Source: a virus. Taken from it: a stretch of DNA of 64,000 nt. Shown here piece by piece: positions 8,618 through 16,238 of the stretch; position 1 is the stretch's first letter, and the number at the start of each line of letters is the position of its first letter. The stretch is taken from IMG/VR virus record IMGVR_UViG_3300027977_000008, positions 62,001 to 126,000 of that record; one strand, 5' to 3'. The notes below the pieces were generated by a model. That model saw nothing but the letters and a program-made list of their open reading frames with translations. It was not told where the DNA came from and did not search any database. Made by a program: the position numbers and the translations under genes.

Positions 8618-9953
8618 AGAGTATACTCGTAAAGTATTACCCTTTATTAAAACAGAATACTTTGAAGAACGAACTGACAAGGTAATTTTTGAAGAGATTA
8701 GTTCTTTTATAACAAAGTATGATAGTCTTCCATTGAAGGAAGTTTTGTTTATTGAAATTGAAAAGAGAACAGACATAACTCAAGATGAATTTAAGTTATG
8801 TGAACAACTTATTGTTGCATTAGAACCATCTGATGTAGACTTTCAATGGGCAATTGATACTACTGAAGAGTGGTGTAAGGAACGTGCCATTTATTTGGCA
8901 CTGATGGAAAGTATCAAGATTGCTGATGGGCAAGATGATAAAAAGGGAAGAGATGCTATTCCTTCTATTTTGTCTGATGCATTAGCAGTGAGTTTTGATA
9001 ATCATGTTGGGCACGATTACATAGATGATTACCAAGATCGCTATGCATATTATCATAAGGTTGAAAGTAAAATCCCATTTGATCTTGAATACTTCAATAA
9101 GATTACTGCTGGTGGTATTTCTAACAAAACTCTTAATATCGCGCTTGCTGGTACTGGTGTAGGTAAGTCTCTTTTTATGTGCCATTTTGCTTCCAGCGTT
9201 CTTGTTGCAGGAAAAAATGTTTTATACATTACACTTGAAATGGCAGAAGAAAAGATTGCAGAAAGAATTGACGCAAATCTTCTCAATACTAACATTGGGG
9301 AAATTAGTCAATTGCCAAAAAACACATTCTTTAAAAAAATCAATGCACTCAGTTCACGTACTAACGGGAAGTTGATCGTAAAAGAATATCCTACAGCATC
9401 TGCACATGTTGGACATTTTAGATCACTTCTAAATGAATTATCACTAAAGAAATCATTTAGACCAGATATTATTTTTGTTGACTATTTAAATATTTGTTCT
9501 TCTTCTAGGTATCGTTCTGCAGTCAATGTCAATTCTTATTCTTATATCAAAGCGATTGCTGAAGAATTACGGGGTTTGGCAGTTGAATTTAATTTGCCTA
9601 TTGTCTCTGCTACTCAAACCACTAGAAGTGGATCTACAAGTTCCGATCCAAATCTAACGGATACTTCAGAAAGTTTTGGTCTTCCTGCTACTGCTGACTT
9701 GATGTTTGCTTTGATTAGTAGTGAAGAATTGGAGCAGTTGGGACAGATTATGGTGAAACAATTGAAGAATAGATATAATGATCCTACTATTAACAAGAGA
9801 TTTGTTGTTGGTATTGATCGTGCTAAGATGCGTCTTTACGATTGCGAACAAAAAGCTCAAGATAATATTCTTGACAAAGGAGATGATGCGGAGTATAATA
9901 ATACGGGTGATGATAAATCATCTAAAGCTAAATTCAATGATTTTAAATTCTAA
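8568..9953 (+). CDS. 41: Replicative helicase gp41
   Basis: A 461-residue DnaB-like hexameric helicase. Walker A AGTGVGKS lies near residues 194-201; the Walker B strand is IIFVDYLNI; SATQTTRS follows, typical of the family. It unwinds DNA 5' to 3' on the lagging strand and works with primase gp61 and loader gp59, both in this window. The ATG at 8568 (MAEKVALTILKNLL) fits the family better than the in-frame ATG at 8541. Coupled to mazG by TAATG. Confidence 0.95.
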   Translation: MAEKVALTILKNLLNREEYTRKVLPFIKTEYFEERTDKVIFEEISSFITKYDSLPLKEVLFIEIEKRTDITQDEFKLCEQLIVALEPSDVDFQWAIDTTEEWCKERAIYLALMESIKIADGQDDKKGRDAIPSILSDALAVSFDNHVGHDYIDDYQDRYAYYHKVESKIPFDLEYFNKITAGGISNKTLNIALAGTGVGKSLFMCHFASSVLVAGKNVLYITLEMAEEKIAERIDANLLNTNIGEISQLPKNTFFKKINALSSRTNGKLIVKEYPTASAHVGHFRSLLNELSLKKSFRPDIIFVDYLNICSSSRYRSAVNVNSYSYIKAIAEELRGLAVEFNLPIVSATQTTRSGSTSSDPNLTDTSESFGLPATADLMFALISSEELEQLGQIMVKQLKNRYNDPTINKRFVVGIDRAKMRLYDCEQKAQDNILDKGDDAEYNNTGDDKSSKAKFNDFKF

Positions 9954-10351
9954 TGGCATTTGAAAAATATAAAAAGTTTGTTTCTGAAGTAACTAGTCCT
10001 GCTTCTAGTAATAAAGATGCATTTGTTGCTCGTATTCAAGAACTTGAAGATGGTGGTTTAGAAATTCATCGTCTTCTTACTGGTGCAGTTGGAATTTCAG
10101 CAGAAGCAGGAGAGTTTATGGAAATTGTAAAAAAAATTATTTTTCAAGGCAAACCTGCTAATGAAGATAATCTTGAGTATTTGAAGATTGAACTTGGTGA
10201 TATTATTTGGTATGTTGCTCAAGCATGTCTTGCTCTTGATATTTCATTGGAAGAATTGACTGATATGAATATCAAAAAACTTTCAAAGCGTTATCCTGAA
10301 GGAACCTTTGATGCTTACTATTCGGAAAATCGAACAGCAGATGATCGATAA
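9953..10351 (+). CDS. mazG: MazG nucleotide pyrophosphohydrolase
   Basis: 132 residues of the all-alpha NTP-PPase family. SAEAGEFMEIVKK and ELGDIIWYVAQA give the E-x-x-E and E-x-x-D magnesium-binding carboxylates. MazG is a hallmark cyanophage gene; proposed roles are hydrolysing (d)NTPs or altering host nucleotide and alarmone pools during infection. The first is family chemistry, the second remains debated. It overlaps the gp41 stop and the next gene. Confidence 0.9.
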   Translation: MAFEKYKKFVSEVTSPASSNKDAFVARIQELEDGGLEIHRLLTGAVGISAEAGEFMEIVKKIIFQGKPANEDNLEYLKIELGDIIWYVAQACLALDISLEELTDMNIKKLSKRYPEGTFDAYYSENRTADDR

Positions 10352-11045
10352 TTATTGTATTACATGTCTAAAAATTGGCGATAAGTTTGGTTCAGATTAT
10401 GTAAACAAACTTTATACTATGGTGCGTCACCAAACTGATGCACCATTTTTCTGTTTTACAGATAATGTTGATGGAATTATTGATGGTATTGATATAGTTT
10501 TTATTGACGTATCTGAATACTTAACATGGCAAAATTGGTGGGCAGCATGGTATAAACTATGTTTGTTTGTTGCTCCAGAACTAAGTGAATTTGATAGAAA
10601 AATATTCTTTGATCTTGATGTTATTATTCATGGAGATATAAGTTCTATTTTAAATTGCAATGATAAATTTTCATTAATTTATTCTAAGTGGAAAGGAGTT
10701 ATGCATAAAGCAAAATATCCTACCAAATCCATGTTCAATTCTAGTGTTATGATGTGGAAAAATAACACTTCAATTTATGAATATTGGATGAAAGATCCAA
10801 AAACATACGTTAAAAAGTATCATGGTACAGATGATTTTTATCACAATGAAAGAATAGAAAGAACTCATATACCAAGTATTTGTTATTCTTATCGAGATGG
10901 ATGTAAAACCAATCAGGAAAATAGTTTAGTATTACGAGAAGATCATGCTCTAGCAATACTTCATCAACAACCAAAAAATCATGAGTTGAATGTATCACAG
11001 CATCCTATTGTTGAATACTGGAATGGAAAGAAACCCCTTCTCTAA
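10341..11045 (+). CDS. Glycosyltransferase, GT8-like
   Basis: 234 residues from ATG 10341 (MIDNYCITCLKIGD); an in-frame upstream ATG at 10308 exists but would extend into mazG. FFDLDVIIHGD is the DxD metal and nucleotide-sugar site of a GT-A fold; MFNSSVMMWKN matches the following conserved strand of GT8-like enzymes. It would move a hexose from an NDP-sugar. It lies apart from the main sugar cluster, in the replication block. Its stop is inside the late-promoter/hairpin unit of the next gene. Confidence 0.65.
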   Translation: MIDNYCITCLKIGDKFGSDYVNKLYTMVRHQTDAPFFCFTDNVDGIIDGIDIVFIDVSEYLTWQNWWAAWYKLCLFVAPELSEFDRKIFFDLDVIIHGDISSILNCNDKFSLIYSKWKGVMHKAKYPTKSMFNSSVMMWKNNTSIYEYWMKDPKTYVKKYHGTDDFYHNERIERTHIPSICYSYRDGCKTNQENSLVLREDHALAILHQQPKNHELNVSQHPIVEYWNGKKPLL

Positions 11046-11062
11046 ATATCTGGAGAAGGGGG
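11034..11062 (+). promoter_or_regulatory. Hairpin covering ribosome site with late promoter in its loop
   Basis: CCCCTTCTC (11034-11042) pairs perfectly with GAGAAGGGG (11053-11061). The right arm contains the purine-rich ribosome site for ATG 11069. CTAAATA (11042-11048) lies at the loop, so a T4-type late transcript would start near 11054 and lack the left arm. Confidence 0.6.
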
Positions 11063-11068
11063 ATTTTT

Positions 11069-11881
11069 ATGGCAATCGACAGGGGAAAGCAATTTGAATA
11101 TGCTATTATGCTTGCAGCATATAATAGGATTATTAATCCTACCCTTGGCGAACAAAATGAAATTCGTAAATTATCATTTCAACCAATAGAAGGGGCAGTT
11201 CAATCAGCTGCTAATGTAATGATTGATAAAATTGAACCATATAATCCTCAACAATTTTATAAATCATTTAGACAACTTGGTGGTTCTAGTCCAGAACCAA
11301 AAACAGATGTCTTGTGTATAAAAAATGGAATGAAACTTAAGTGTTCATTAAAATGGGGTGATGCATATCAACTTTCTAGTTCTGGAATTCAAGGAACAGT
11401 AAATGTATTAAACAATGTTTTATTTAAAGTTGCAATAGCAGGAGGGATGGGTGCAGCAGAAGTAAAAAAAGTTGCTATGGTTCTTGATGAATTATCTCAA
11501 ACTTTAGGTGAAGGTCCAAAGAAACAACCTCAACCAGTAATTAAAGCAATTCTTGATCAAGCAAAAAGATCAGGTGGTTTAAATGAACGACTTCAAGGTA
11601 TTTTAGGTTCAAGAAAAAATCCTGAAGGAGATAAATTATTTTTAGTATTTAAACGAGAACTTGTAAGAGAATCCTTGACTGGTGAATCGCTTTTTGGAAA
11701 ATCTAATGATAAAACTGCAAACTATATTTTAAATGAACGGGAGTTAAAACCAATAGATGATAAATTGGTGAATGAAATTGCTGATAAAACTTATGTCGAT
11801 ATTAGATTAAAAGGTCGTGGAACAGATCCTTCAGGTGTTAGATTGAACGAAGCAGTTATTAGAATTGAACCAGTATCATGA
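11069..11881 (+). CDS. Uncharacterised late protein, possible PD-(D/E)XK fold
   Basis: 270 residues, no firm family. The region EPKTDVLCIKNGMKLKCSLK (residues 76-95) has Asp80 and, 13 residues on, S-L-K (93-95), spaced like the D...(D/E/S)xK core of restriction-like nucleases; Glu10 in an N-terminal helix could be the third acid. The C-terminus ends RLNEAVIRIEPV. The late promoter suggests a role in packaging, head assembly or late DNA processing. The nuclease idea is inference. Confidence 0.5.
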   Translation: MAIDRGKQFEYAIMLAAYNRIINPTLGEQNEIRKLSFQPIEGAVQSAANVMIDKIEPYNPQQFYKSFRQLGGSSPEPKTDVLCIKNGMKLKCSLKWGDAYQLSSSGIQGTVNVLNNVLFKVAIAGGMGAAEVKKVAMVLDELSQTLGEGPKKQPQPVIKAILDQAKRSGGLNERLQGILGSRKNPEGDKLFLVFKRELVRESLTGESLFGKSNDKTANYILNERELKPIDDKLVNEIADKTYVDIRLKGRGTDPSGVRLNEAVIRIEPVS

Positions 11882-12180
11882 ACCAACTTATAGATGAACT
11901 AATTACTTCATATAAATCTTTAAGAAGACGGAAGCAAATTATGAAGCGTGAAATTGAAGATTTTATGCGATTTTATTTAGCGTCTATTGAAAACTACAAA
12001 GAAAACAAAACTAAATATTTACAACATAAAACGCTAGGACTAGCGTTTATTGAGAAGAATAAAACTCAAATCTATCAAAAAATTAGTGAAGCAGTTCAAC
12101 CAATTCATTCTAGAAGCACGAAACACCCAAGCATCGCAGCAAGCAAAGCGTTTGGGGTTGGTAGGAAACGGGCACGGTGA
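11878..12180 (+). CDS. Small basic protein, unknown
   Basis: 100 residues, very rich in Lys/Arg, predicted helical (KSLRRRKQIMKREIEDFMRF). Starts with ATGA overlap on the preceding gene. The last 30 codons overlap the next gene in another frame, so the C-terminal part may be poorly constrained. I do not recognise a family. Confidence 0.5.
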   Translation: MNQLIDELITSYKSLRRRKQIMKREIEDFMRFYLASIENYKENKTKYLQHKTLGLAFIEKNKTQIYQKISEAVQPIHSRSTKHPSIAASKAFGVGRKRAR

Positions 12181-12976
12181 TTGGTACGATAAACAAGGAG
12201 CGTTAAAAGCTAAAACTGTAAGGGGTCAACTTAAGATGCTCACCCCAAGACAGGGTGATGATAAAGATGGAGAAAAATCTTCCCAATCGGCAGCAAATTC
12301 TGGAAGTGGCAAAGCGAATAAAACGAATGGATCTGAAACTTCTACAACTTCTACAACTACTGCACGAACAGCAGACTATGAAAAACTGCAGAAAGTAGTT
12401 CAAAATCAACAAGATAGACAAGAATTTGATGCAATGGCACGTAAGGAGCCATTAACAATTGCTTTTGATAAGTTTGACAGTGATGAAGTTACTAATAATA
12501 TCTTAGCAGCTGTAGAAGAAACTGCTCAAGGTTCTCCTTATTATATCTTCCCAAGTAGAGATGCAGATATCGCCAAACTAAAAGAAACTTTTGGTGATAT
12601 TATTATTGACGATGTTAATGCAGAAACAATTTATGATGTCCTACAGTCCATTTATGAAAGTGGATACAATGCAATCAATATTATAGTACGAAAAAGTAGA
12701 GCACAAGAGATTGCCAAACTTGCATTAGAGCAGAATGGGGAATTATATCGTTATGTGATGATGAATATTATTCCTGTAGATGAAAGATCTATTAGAGAAC
12801 AATATATTGCTGGTGATATTTTTAGAGAAGGTAAACTTGTAGAAACTAAAAAATCTTCTGGTGTTATTATAAGGCGTGGAGCAAATCATATCATTTGTCT
12901 TGATGAGAATAATAATACTTTTAGATCTTGGATTACTGAAGTAAAACTTGATTACGATACTTACTTGTTACAATAA
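12086..12976 (+). CDS. Probable internal head protein with capsid-targeting N-terminus
   Basis: 296 residues from GTG 12086; an in-frame TTG at 12050 is possible. The start MKQFNQFILEARN closely resembles T4 capsid-targeting peptides (MKTYQEFIAEA in IPIII), and ILE-A fits the gp21 prohead-protease rule (I/L-x-E before the cut). Then comes RLGLVGNGHGDWYDKQG, a pattern seen in cyanophage proteins, a Ser/Thr/Lys-rich linker, and a folded C-terminal part. Packaging into the head is inference; the role of the C-terminal domain is unknown. Confidence 0.5.
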   Translation: MKQFNQFILEARNTQASQQAKRLGLVGNGHGDWYDKQGALKAKTVRGQLKMLTPRQGDDKDGEKSSQSAANSGSGKANKTNGSETSTTSTTTARTADYEKLQKVVQNQQDRQEFDAMARKEPLTIAFDKFDSDEVTNNILAAVEETAQGSPYYIFPSRDADIAKLKETFGDIIIDDVNAETIYDVLQSIYESGYNAINIIVRKSRAQEIAKLALEQNGELYRYVMMNIIPVDERSIREQYIAGDIFREGKLVETKKSSGVIIRRGANHIICLDENNNTFRSWITEVKLDYDTYLLQ

Positions 12977-12999
12977 ATAAATACAGAAAAGTATAAATT
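12972..12999 (+). promoter_or_regulatory. Late promoter motifs before 13006 gene
   Basis: AATAAATA (12972-12979), overlapping the previous stop, and TATAAATT (12992-12999). Either could act as a T4-type late promoter for the gene at 13006. Confidence 0.45.
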
Positions 13000-13005
13000 T
13001 ATCCA

Positions 13006-13890
13006 ATGAACATTTGGGAGCAGTCTTTTGAAGATCTTCGTCGTCCTCATCTTGAGGAAAAGAAAGGCGACGGAAATCTAGCAAACAATTATCCTCCTTA
13101 TGGTAAAGTTACTAGAGGAGATGTAATTGCTGGTGCAACTGGTAAGGACCAGATGGGTGGAAAAAAACTTGTTACTGCAAAACGTTACAAAGAAATGAAA
13201 AAGGAACACTCCAGTTGGAGATCCGATTTTAAAATTCTTGATGAAGAAGGATGTGAATCTGATAATTCTATAAAACCTAAAAGAGGTATTAAAAATAAAA
13301 TCACGATTAATCCAGAGTTAAAGACTGAGCAAATTACAACTGGTCCAGTAATGAAACCTGGATCTGGATTGGGTGGTGGTAAATTAGTATATCCAAAAGG
13401 TCAAGAACCAAAAACGACTGGAGCAAAACTGCCAACTCTTCAGCAAGCACATTATGAACCAGAAGGTGGAGAGATTTCTGAAAGAGAAATGACTTCTAGT
13501 GATATGCAGAAGGAAAAAAATCTAAAAAAAAGGTATGATCCTTCTGGCATGAAATCTTCTATGAAGAAGCAATATGGCACTGAGAAGGGTAAGGAAGTTT
13601 ACTTTGCTACAATTCGTAAAAAAGCGAAAGAAGCAAATACCAATATAACCAACGAAGGCGCTTTGGGTTGGGCAGCTCTTGCCGCCGGAGCTTCTGCATT
13701 ACCATATCTTGCCAAAAAGTTCATTGGACCAACAATCAATAAGGCGCTTGATAATGCATCAAGTCCAACTGGTGCTGCACAAAGGGCAGTAACAGATATC
13801 AATAAAAAAAATCAAAGTACCGTAGATGCTGTAAATCAAGTAATGCCTGGTAGTGCTTCTATTACATATCCTGGTCGGAAAAAAATCTAA
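13006..13890 (+). CDS. Late structural-type protein, unknown
   Basis: 294 residues, Lys- and Gly-rich, largely low-complexity. It contains YKEMKKEHSSWRSDFKILDE, and KKQYGTEKGKEVYFATIRKK, a short motif found in several phage proteins of unknown role. A Gly/Ala segment (GALGWAALAAGASALPYLA) near residue 220 is hydrophobic. The N-terminus includes LEE-K, a weak prohead-protease-like site. Late promoter upstream. Probably virion-associated. Confidence 0.5.
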   Translation: MNIWEQSFEDLRRPHLEEKKGDGNLANNYPPYGKVTRGDVIAGATGKDQMGGKKLVTAKRYKEMKKEHSSWRSDFKILDEEGCESDNSIKPKRGIKNKITINPELKTEQITTGPVMKPGSGLGGGKLVYPKGQEPKTTGAKLPTLQQAHYEPEGGEISEREMTSSDMQKEKNLKKRYDPSGMKSSMKKQYGTEKGKEVYFATIRKKAKEANTNITNEGALGWAALAAGASALPYLAKKFIGPTINKALDNASSPTGAAQRAVTDINKKNQSTVDAVNQVMPGSASITYPGRKKI

Positions 13891-13919
13891 AAAATGATCC
13901 CAGGTATGGATCTGTAAAA

Positions 13920-13927
13920 GATAAATA
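13920..13927 (+). promoter_or_regulatory. Late promoter motif
   Basis: GATAAATA, 35 bases before the ATG at 13963, in a 72-base gap between genes. Confidence 0.45.
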
Positions 13928-13962
13928 ATTTAGAATTATATTTCAAACTATAAGAGGGTATC

Positions 13963-14136
13963 ATGAACGTAATAGTTGCAGTGGTAAAACCACTACTAAT
14001 CACAATCGCAACACATCCTGCTGTAAAGCAGTTGGTTGTTGATCTTCTAACCAAGTATGTAAGAACAACCGACAACTCGATTGACGATTTTGTTCTTACA
14101 TTAGTTAAAGAGAAACTATTCTCACCACAAGCATGA
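13963..14136 (+). CDS. Small protein, 57 aa
   Basis: The 57-residue product starts MNVIVAVVKPLLITIATHPA, with a hydrophobic N-terminal half and ends TLVKEKLFSPQA. A good AGAGGG ribosome site precedes ATG 13963, and the stop overlaps the next start (ATGA). The amphipathic, partly hydrophobic profile suggests membrane association. No family recognised. Confidence 0.6.
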   Translation: MNVIVAVVKPLLITIATHPAVKQLVVDLLTKYVRTTDNSIDDFVLTLVKEKLFSPQA

Positions 14137-14288
14137 TTACTTGCCTAGTTACAAACTGGGGATTTACGATCATATTTGGTCTATTGTTGTCATTTTCTGA
14201 ATGGTTAGCAAAAACAAAGCGGTTTAAAGAAAATGGAATAATAGATTTTATTTCACATTACTTAAAAATTATATTAAAAAGTAAATAA
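14133..14288 (+). CDS. Small membrane protein, 51 aa
   Basis: 51 residues with one clear transmembrane segment (TIIFGLLLSFSEWLA, residues 12-26) then a basic stretch and amphipathic helix. It resembles a group of tiny cyanophage membrane proteins containing SEWL/SEYL followed by KxNGI. It is translationally coupled to the preceding 57-aa gene and followed by a terminator. A holin-like role is possible but unproven. Confidence 0.55.
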   Translation: MITCLVTNWGFTIIFGLLLSFSEWLAKTKRFKENGIIDFISHYLKIILKSK

Positions 14289-14306
14289 ATAAACAAACCA
14301 ACTTTG

Positions 14307-14330
14307 CCACAACTTCGGTTGTGGTATTTT
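14307..14330 (+). terminator. UUCG-loop terminator
   Basis: CCACAAC (14307-14313) and GTTGTGG (14318-14324) enclose a TTCG tetraloop, followed by a T-rich tract. It separates the small membrane genes from the next late gene. Confidence 0.8.
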
Positions 14331-14338
14331 TATAAATA
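14331..14338 (+). promoter_or_regulatory. Consensus T4-type late promoter
   Basis: Exact TATAAATA directly after a UUCG terminator and 31 bases before the ATG at 14370. Confidence 0.7.
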
Positions 14339-14369
14339 TTTCAAGCAAAACCGATAGGGAAAACAGAAG

Positions 14370-15218
14370 ATGGCAATTTGGGGAATTTCAACTCAAGGTG
14401 AATATGCTGCTAATTATTATAATGTTCCTAAGCATCTAATTGATGTGGATAGAAATAGAACACCTCATAATTGTTTTGCAGATGAAAGAGGATGGGTATA
14501 TAGACATTATGGTGATAAAATATATTCTGGACTTTCTACTTCATATTATGATGAAGTTTTAGTTCATGTTTCGGGACTTTGCACTACAAGAAATCCAAAC
14601 GGAAGCAGAATTACTGGACTAGGTGCTGCTACACCGGTTGCTGTCTTCTTTGAAGATCCAAACGTTGCATCACCAATCAGCATCGGTGCTGGTGGCACTG
14701 ATAGAATTGTTAGAGCTGGTGGAGCATCAACTACAGGAATTAGTACTGGATTTGTCCATGTTGTTTGGAATGAACCAGTATTCTGTTCTGCTGGTGCTAC
14801 TGTAAACATTAGAGCAACAACTGGTGCAGGAACTTCGTTTGCTGTTGGTACTGCTGTATCGATGACACCAAACGTTGAAATTCCAGTTTATTTCGGAACT
14901 CGTACATCAGGTTCTGATACTGGTTATGGTTATACCATGATGAAGAACTTCAATGGTCAAATTGGTAATATAATTGCTTTCAGATTTACAACCAATCTAG
15001 GTATTGGAACTATTTTAAACATCCATGTTGCAGGTAACGTGGTAGGAACAATCACAGACTTCCAAAACACAACTGCAGAAAAAACTTTCACTTCTAACAT
15101 GATTAGAAATGTTGGCGGTGCAGGAACATTCTTTGGCGGTGGTATTGCTGGAGTTAGCACATATCCTAATGCTGTAAGAGGCGTAGGCATCGGAACAACC
15201 ACACTAACACTTAAATAA
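14370..15218 (+). CDS. Virion structural protein, cyanophage-specific
   Basis: 282 residues. The N-terminus (WGISTQGEYAANYYNVPKHL, then DVDRNRTPHNCFADERGWVY) and SGLSTSYYDEVLV match a widespread cyanomyovirus structural protein; the rest is Gly/Thr/Ala-rich beta sequence typical of fibre or baseplate decoration proteins. It has its own terminator and perfect late promoter, fitting high late expression. The exact place in the virion cannot be told. Confidence 0.6.
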   Translation: MAIWGISTQGEYAANYYNVPKHLIDVDRNRTPHNCFADERGWVYRHYGDKIYSGLSTSYYDEVLVHVSGLCTTRNPNGSRITGLGAATPVAVFFEDPNVASPISIGAGGTDRIVRAGGASTTGISTGFVHVVWNEPVFCSAGATVNIRATTGAGTSFAVGTAVSMTPNVEIPVYFGTRTSGSDTGYGYTMMKNFNGQIGNIIAFRFTTNLGIGTILNIHVAGNVVGTITDFQNTTAEKTFTSNMIRNVGGAGTFFGGGIAGVSTYPNAVRGVGIGTTTLTLK

Positions 15219-15224
15219 TTTTAG

Positions 15225-15596
15225 ATGATATTTGATGAATTGAATGAAGATAACCATCTTCTATTCGCCATAAAGCATTATGAAAACCCTCATACTTCCA
15301 CTATGGAAGAGTTTGAAGAGGATTTGAAACGCTTCAAATATATCAAGAGATTGCTAAAGAAATATCTTGAGCAGAATGAACTGAGGCACCATTTGATTTT
15401 AAACCACTTGATAATTTGCTTCAATGTTTTTGGTGAAGCAACGGTTCCTCTTTTGTTTTTTAAAATTGAAAAGGAATACTGGTCTATTATAAAAACATTT
15501 TTAATTTTTTTAAATAAAATCCCAGATTACCCTAAATCAGGATTAGATGATATTTTAATTCATGATGAATGTCACAGAATACTTAGTTCAATCTAA
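15225..15596 (+). CDS. Conserved T4-type phage protein (DUF7207-like)
   Basis: 123 residues, helical, acidic N-terminus. EEFEEDLKRFKYIKRLLKKY and LILNHLIICFNVFGEATVPL are the signature blocks of a protein conserved across T4-like cyanophages. It is followed by two small genes in overlapping frames, an arrangement commonly seen in this group. Function unknown; nothing suggests an enzyme. Confidence 0.6.
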   Translation: MIFDELNEDNHLLFAIKHYENPHTSTMEEFEEDLKRFKYIKRLLKKYLEQNELRHHLILNHLIICFNVFGEATVPLLFFKIEKEYWSIIKTFLIFLNKIPDYPKSGLDDILIHDECHRILSSI

Positions 15597-15826
15597 TGGA
15601 TTTTTCTAAATTGAACCGTATCATAAATATTATTAGAGAAGATATTATGTCTACCGATCCTGGTGGCACTAGCAAACCAGGATTTAGTTCATCTGCGGAA
15701 AAACCTGTTGCAGGTTTCGATCCTGTTATGGATTTGCGACGTAAGTATGGTAAAAAATTGAATCTTTTTTATCGCAAACGTCTAGGAGAACTAAGAGATG
15801 TTAACAAACAACGACACAAAAACTAG
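15596..15826 (+). CDS. Small conserved cyanophage protein
   Basis: 76 residues: an N-terminal helix (SKLNRIINIIREDI), a Gly/Ser linker with AGFDPVMDLR, and a basic C-terminus (RRKYGKKLNLFYRKRLGELR). It starts on the last base of the preceding stop and overlaps the next gene by 29 bases. Likely part of one late operon with its neighbours. Function unknown. Confidence 0.55.
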   Translation: MDFSKLNRIINIIREDIMSTDPGGTSKPGFSSSAEKPVAGFDPVMDLRRKYGKKLNLFYRKRLGELRDVNKQRHKN

Positions 15827-16238
15827 AATAGCTGTCTTGGAACAAAAAAGTATAACCCAAGAAAGATTGATTGAAAAAGTTGAAGATGCCATCCAAGTAA
15901 TGAAGGATGTTGTTGAAAACGTTTCAAAAATGCTTGCCGTTCATGATGAAAGAATAGAGCAGGCATCAAAGAGTGATAGTATTATTATTTCTATGCTAAA
16001 AGAAATGAAGCATGATCTTGACGCAGAAGATATTGATCTAAGTGCTAGAATTGATGAGATTAGTATAAAGGTTGAAGAGATCAAAAAAATTAAATGGATG
16101 ACCATTGGTATCGGAGTTTTTGGTGCTGTATTGGTTGGAGCAATTTCAACTGTTGCTTCTGGGTGGTTGACACCAGGCGAATTGGAGTATAGAATGGAAC
16201 CTAGGTATGTTCCAAATCCTGAAAACATTAAAAAATGA
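15798..16238 (+). CDS. Coiled-coil membrane protein, XhlA-like
   Basis: 146 residues: about 100 residues of heptad-rich coiled coil followed by one transmembrane helix (MTIGIGVFGAVLVGAISTVA, then SGWL) and a short tail. The long coil plus C-terminal anchor resembles XhlA-type phage proteins that help holins, though it is longer. Membrane attachment is clear from sequence; a lysis role is inference. It overlaps primase by ATGA. Confidence 0.55.
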   Translation: MLTNNDTKTRIAVLEQKSITQERLIEKVEDAIQVMKDVVENVSKMLAVHDERIEQASKSDSIIISMLKEMKHDLDAEDIDLSARIDEISIKVEEIKKIKWMTIGIGVFGAVLVGAISTVASGWLTPGELEYRMEPRYVPNPENIKK

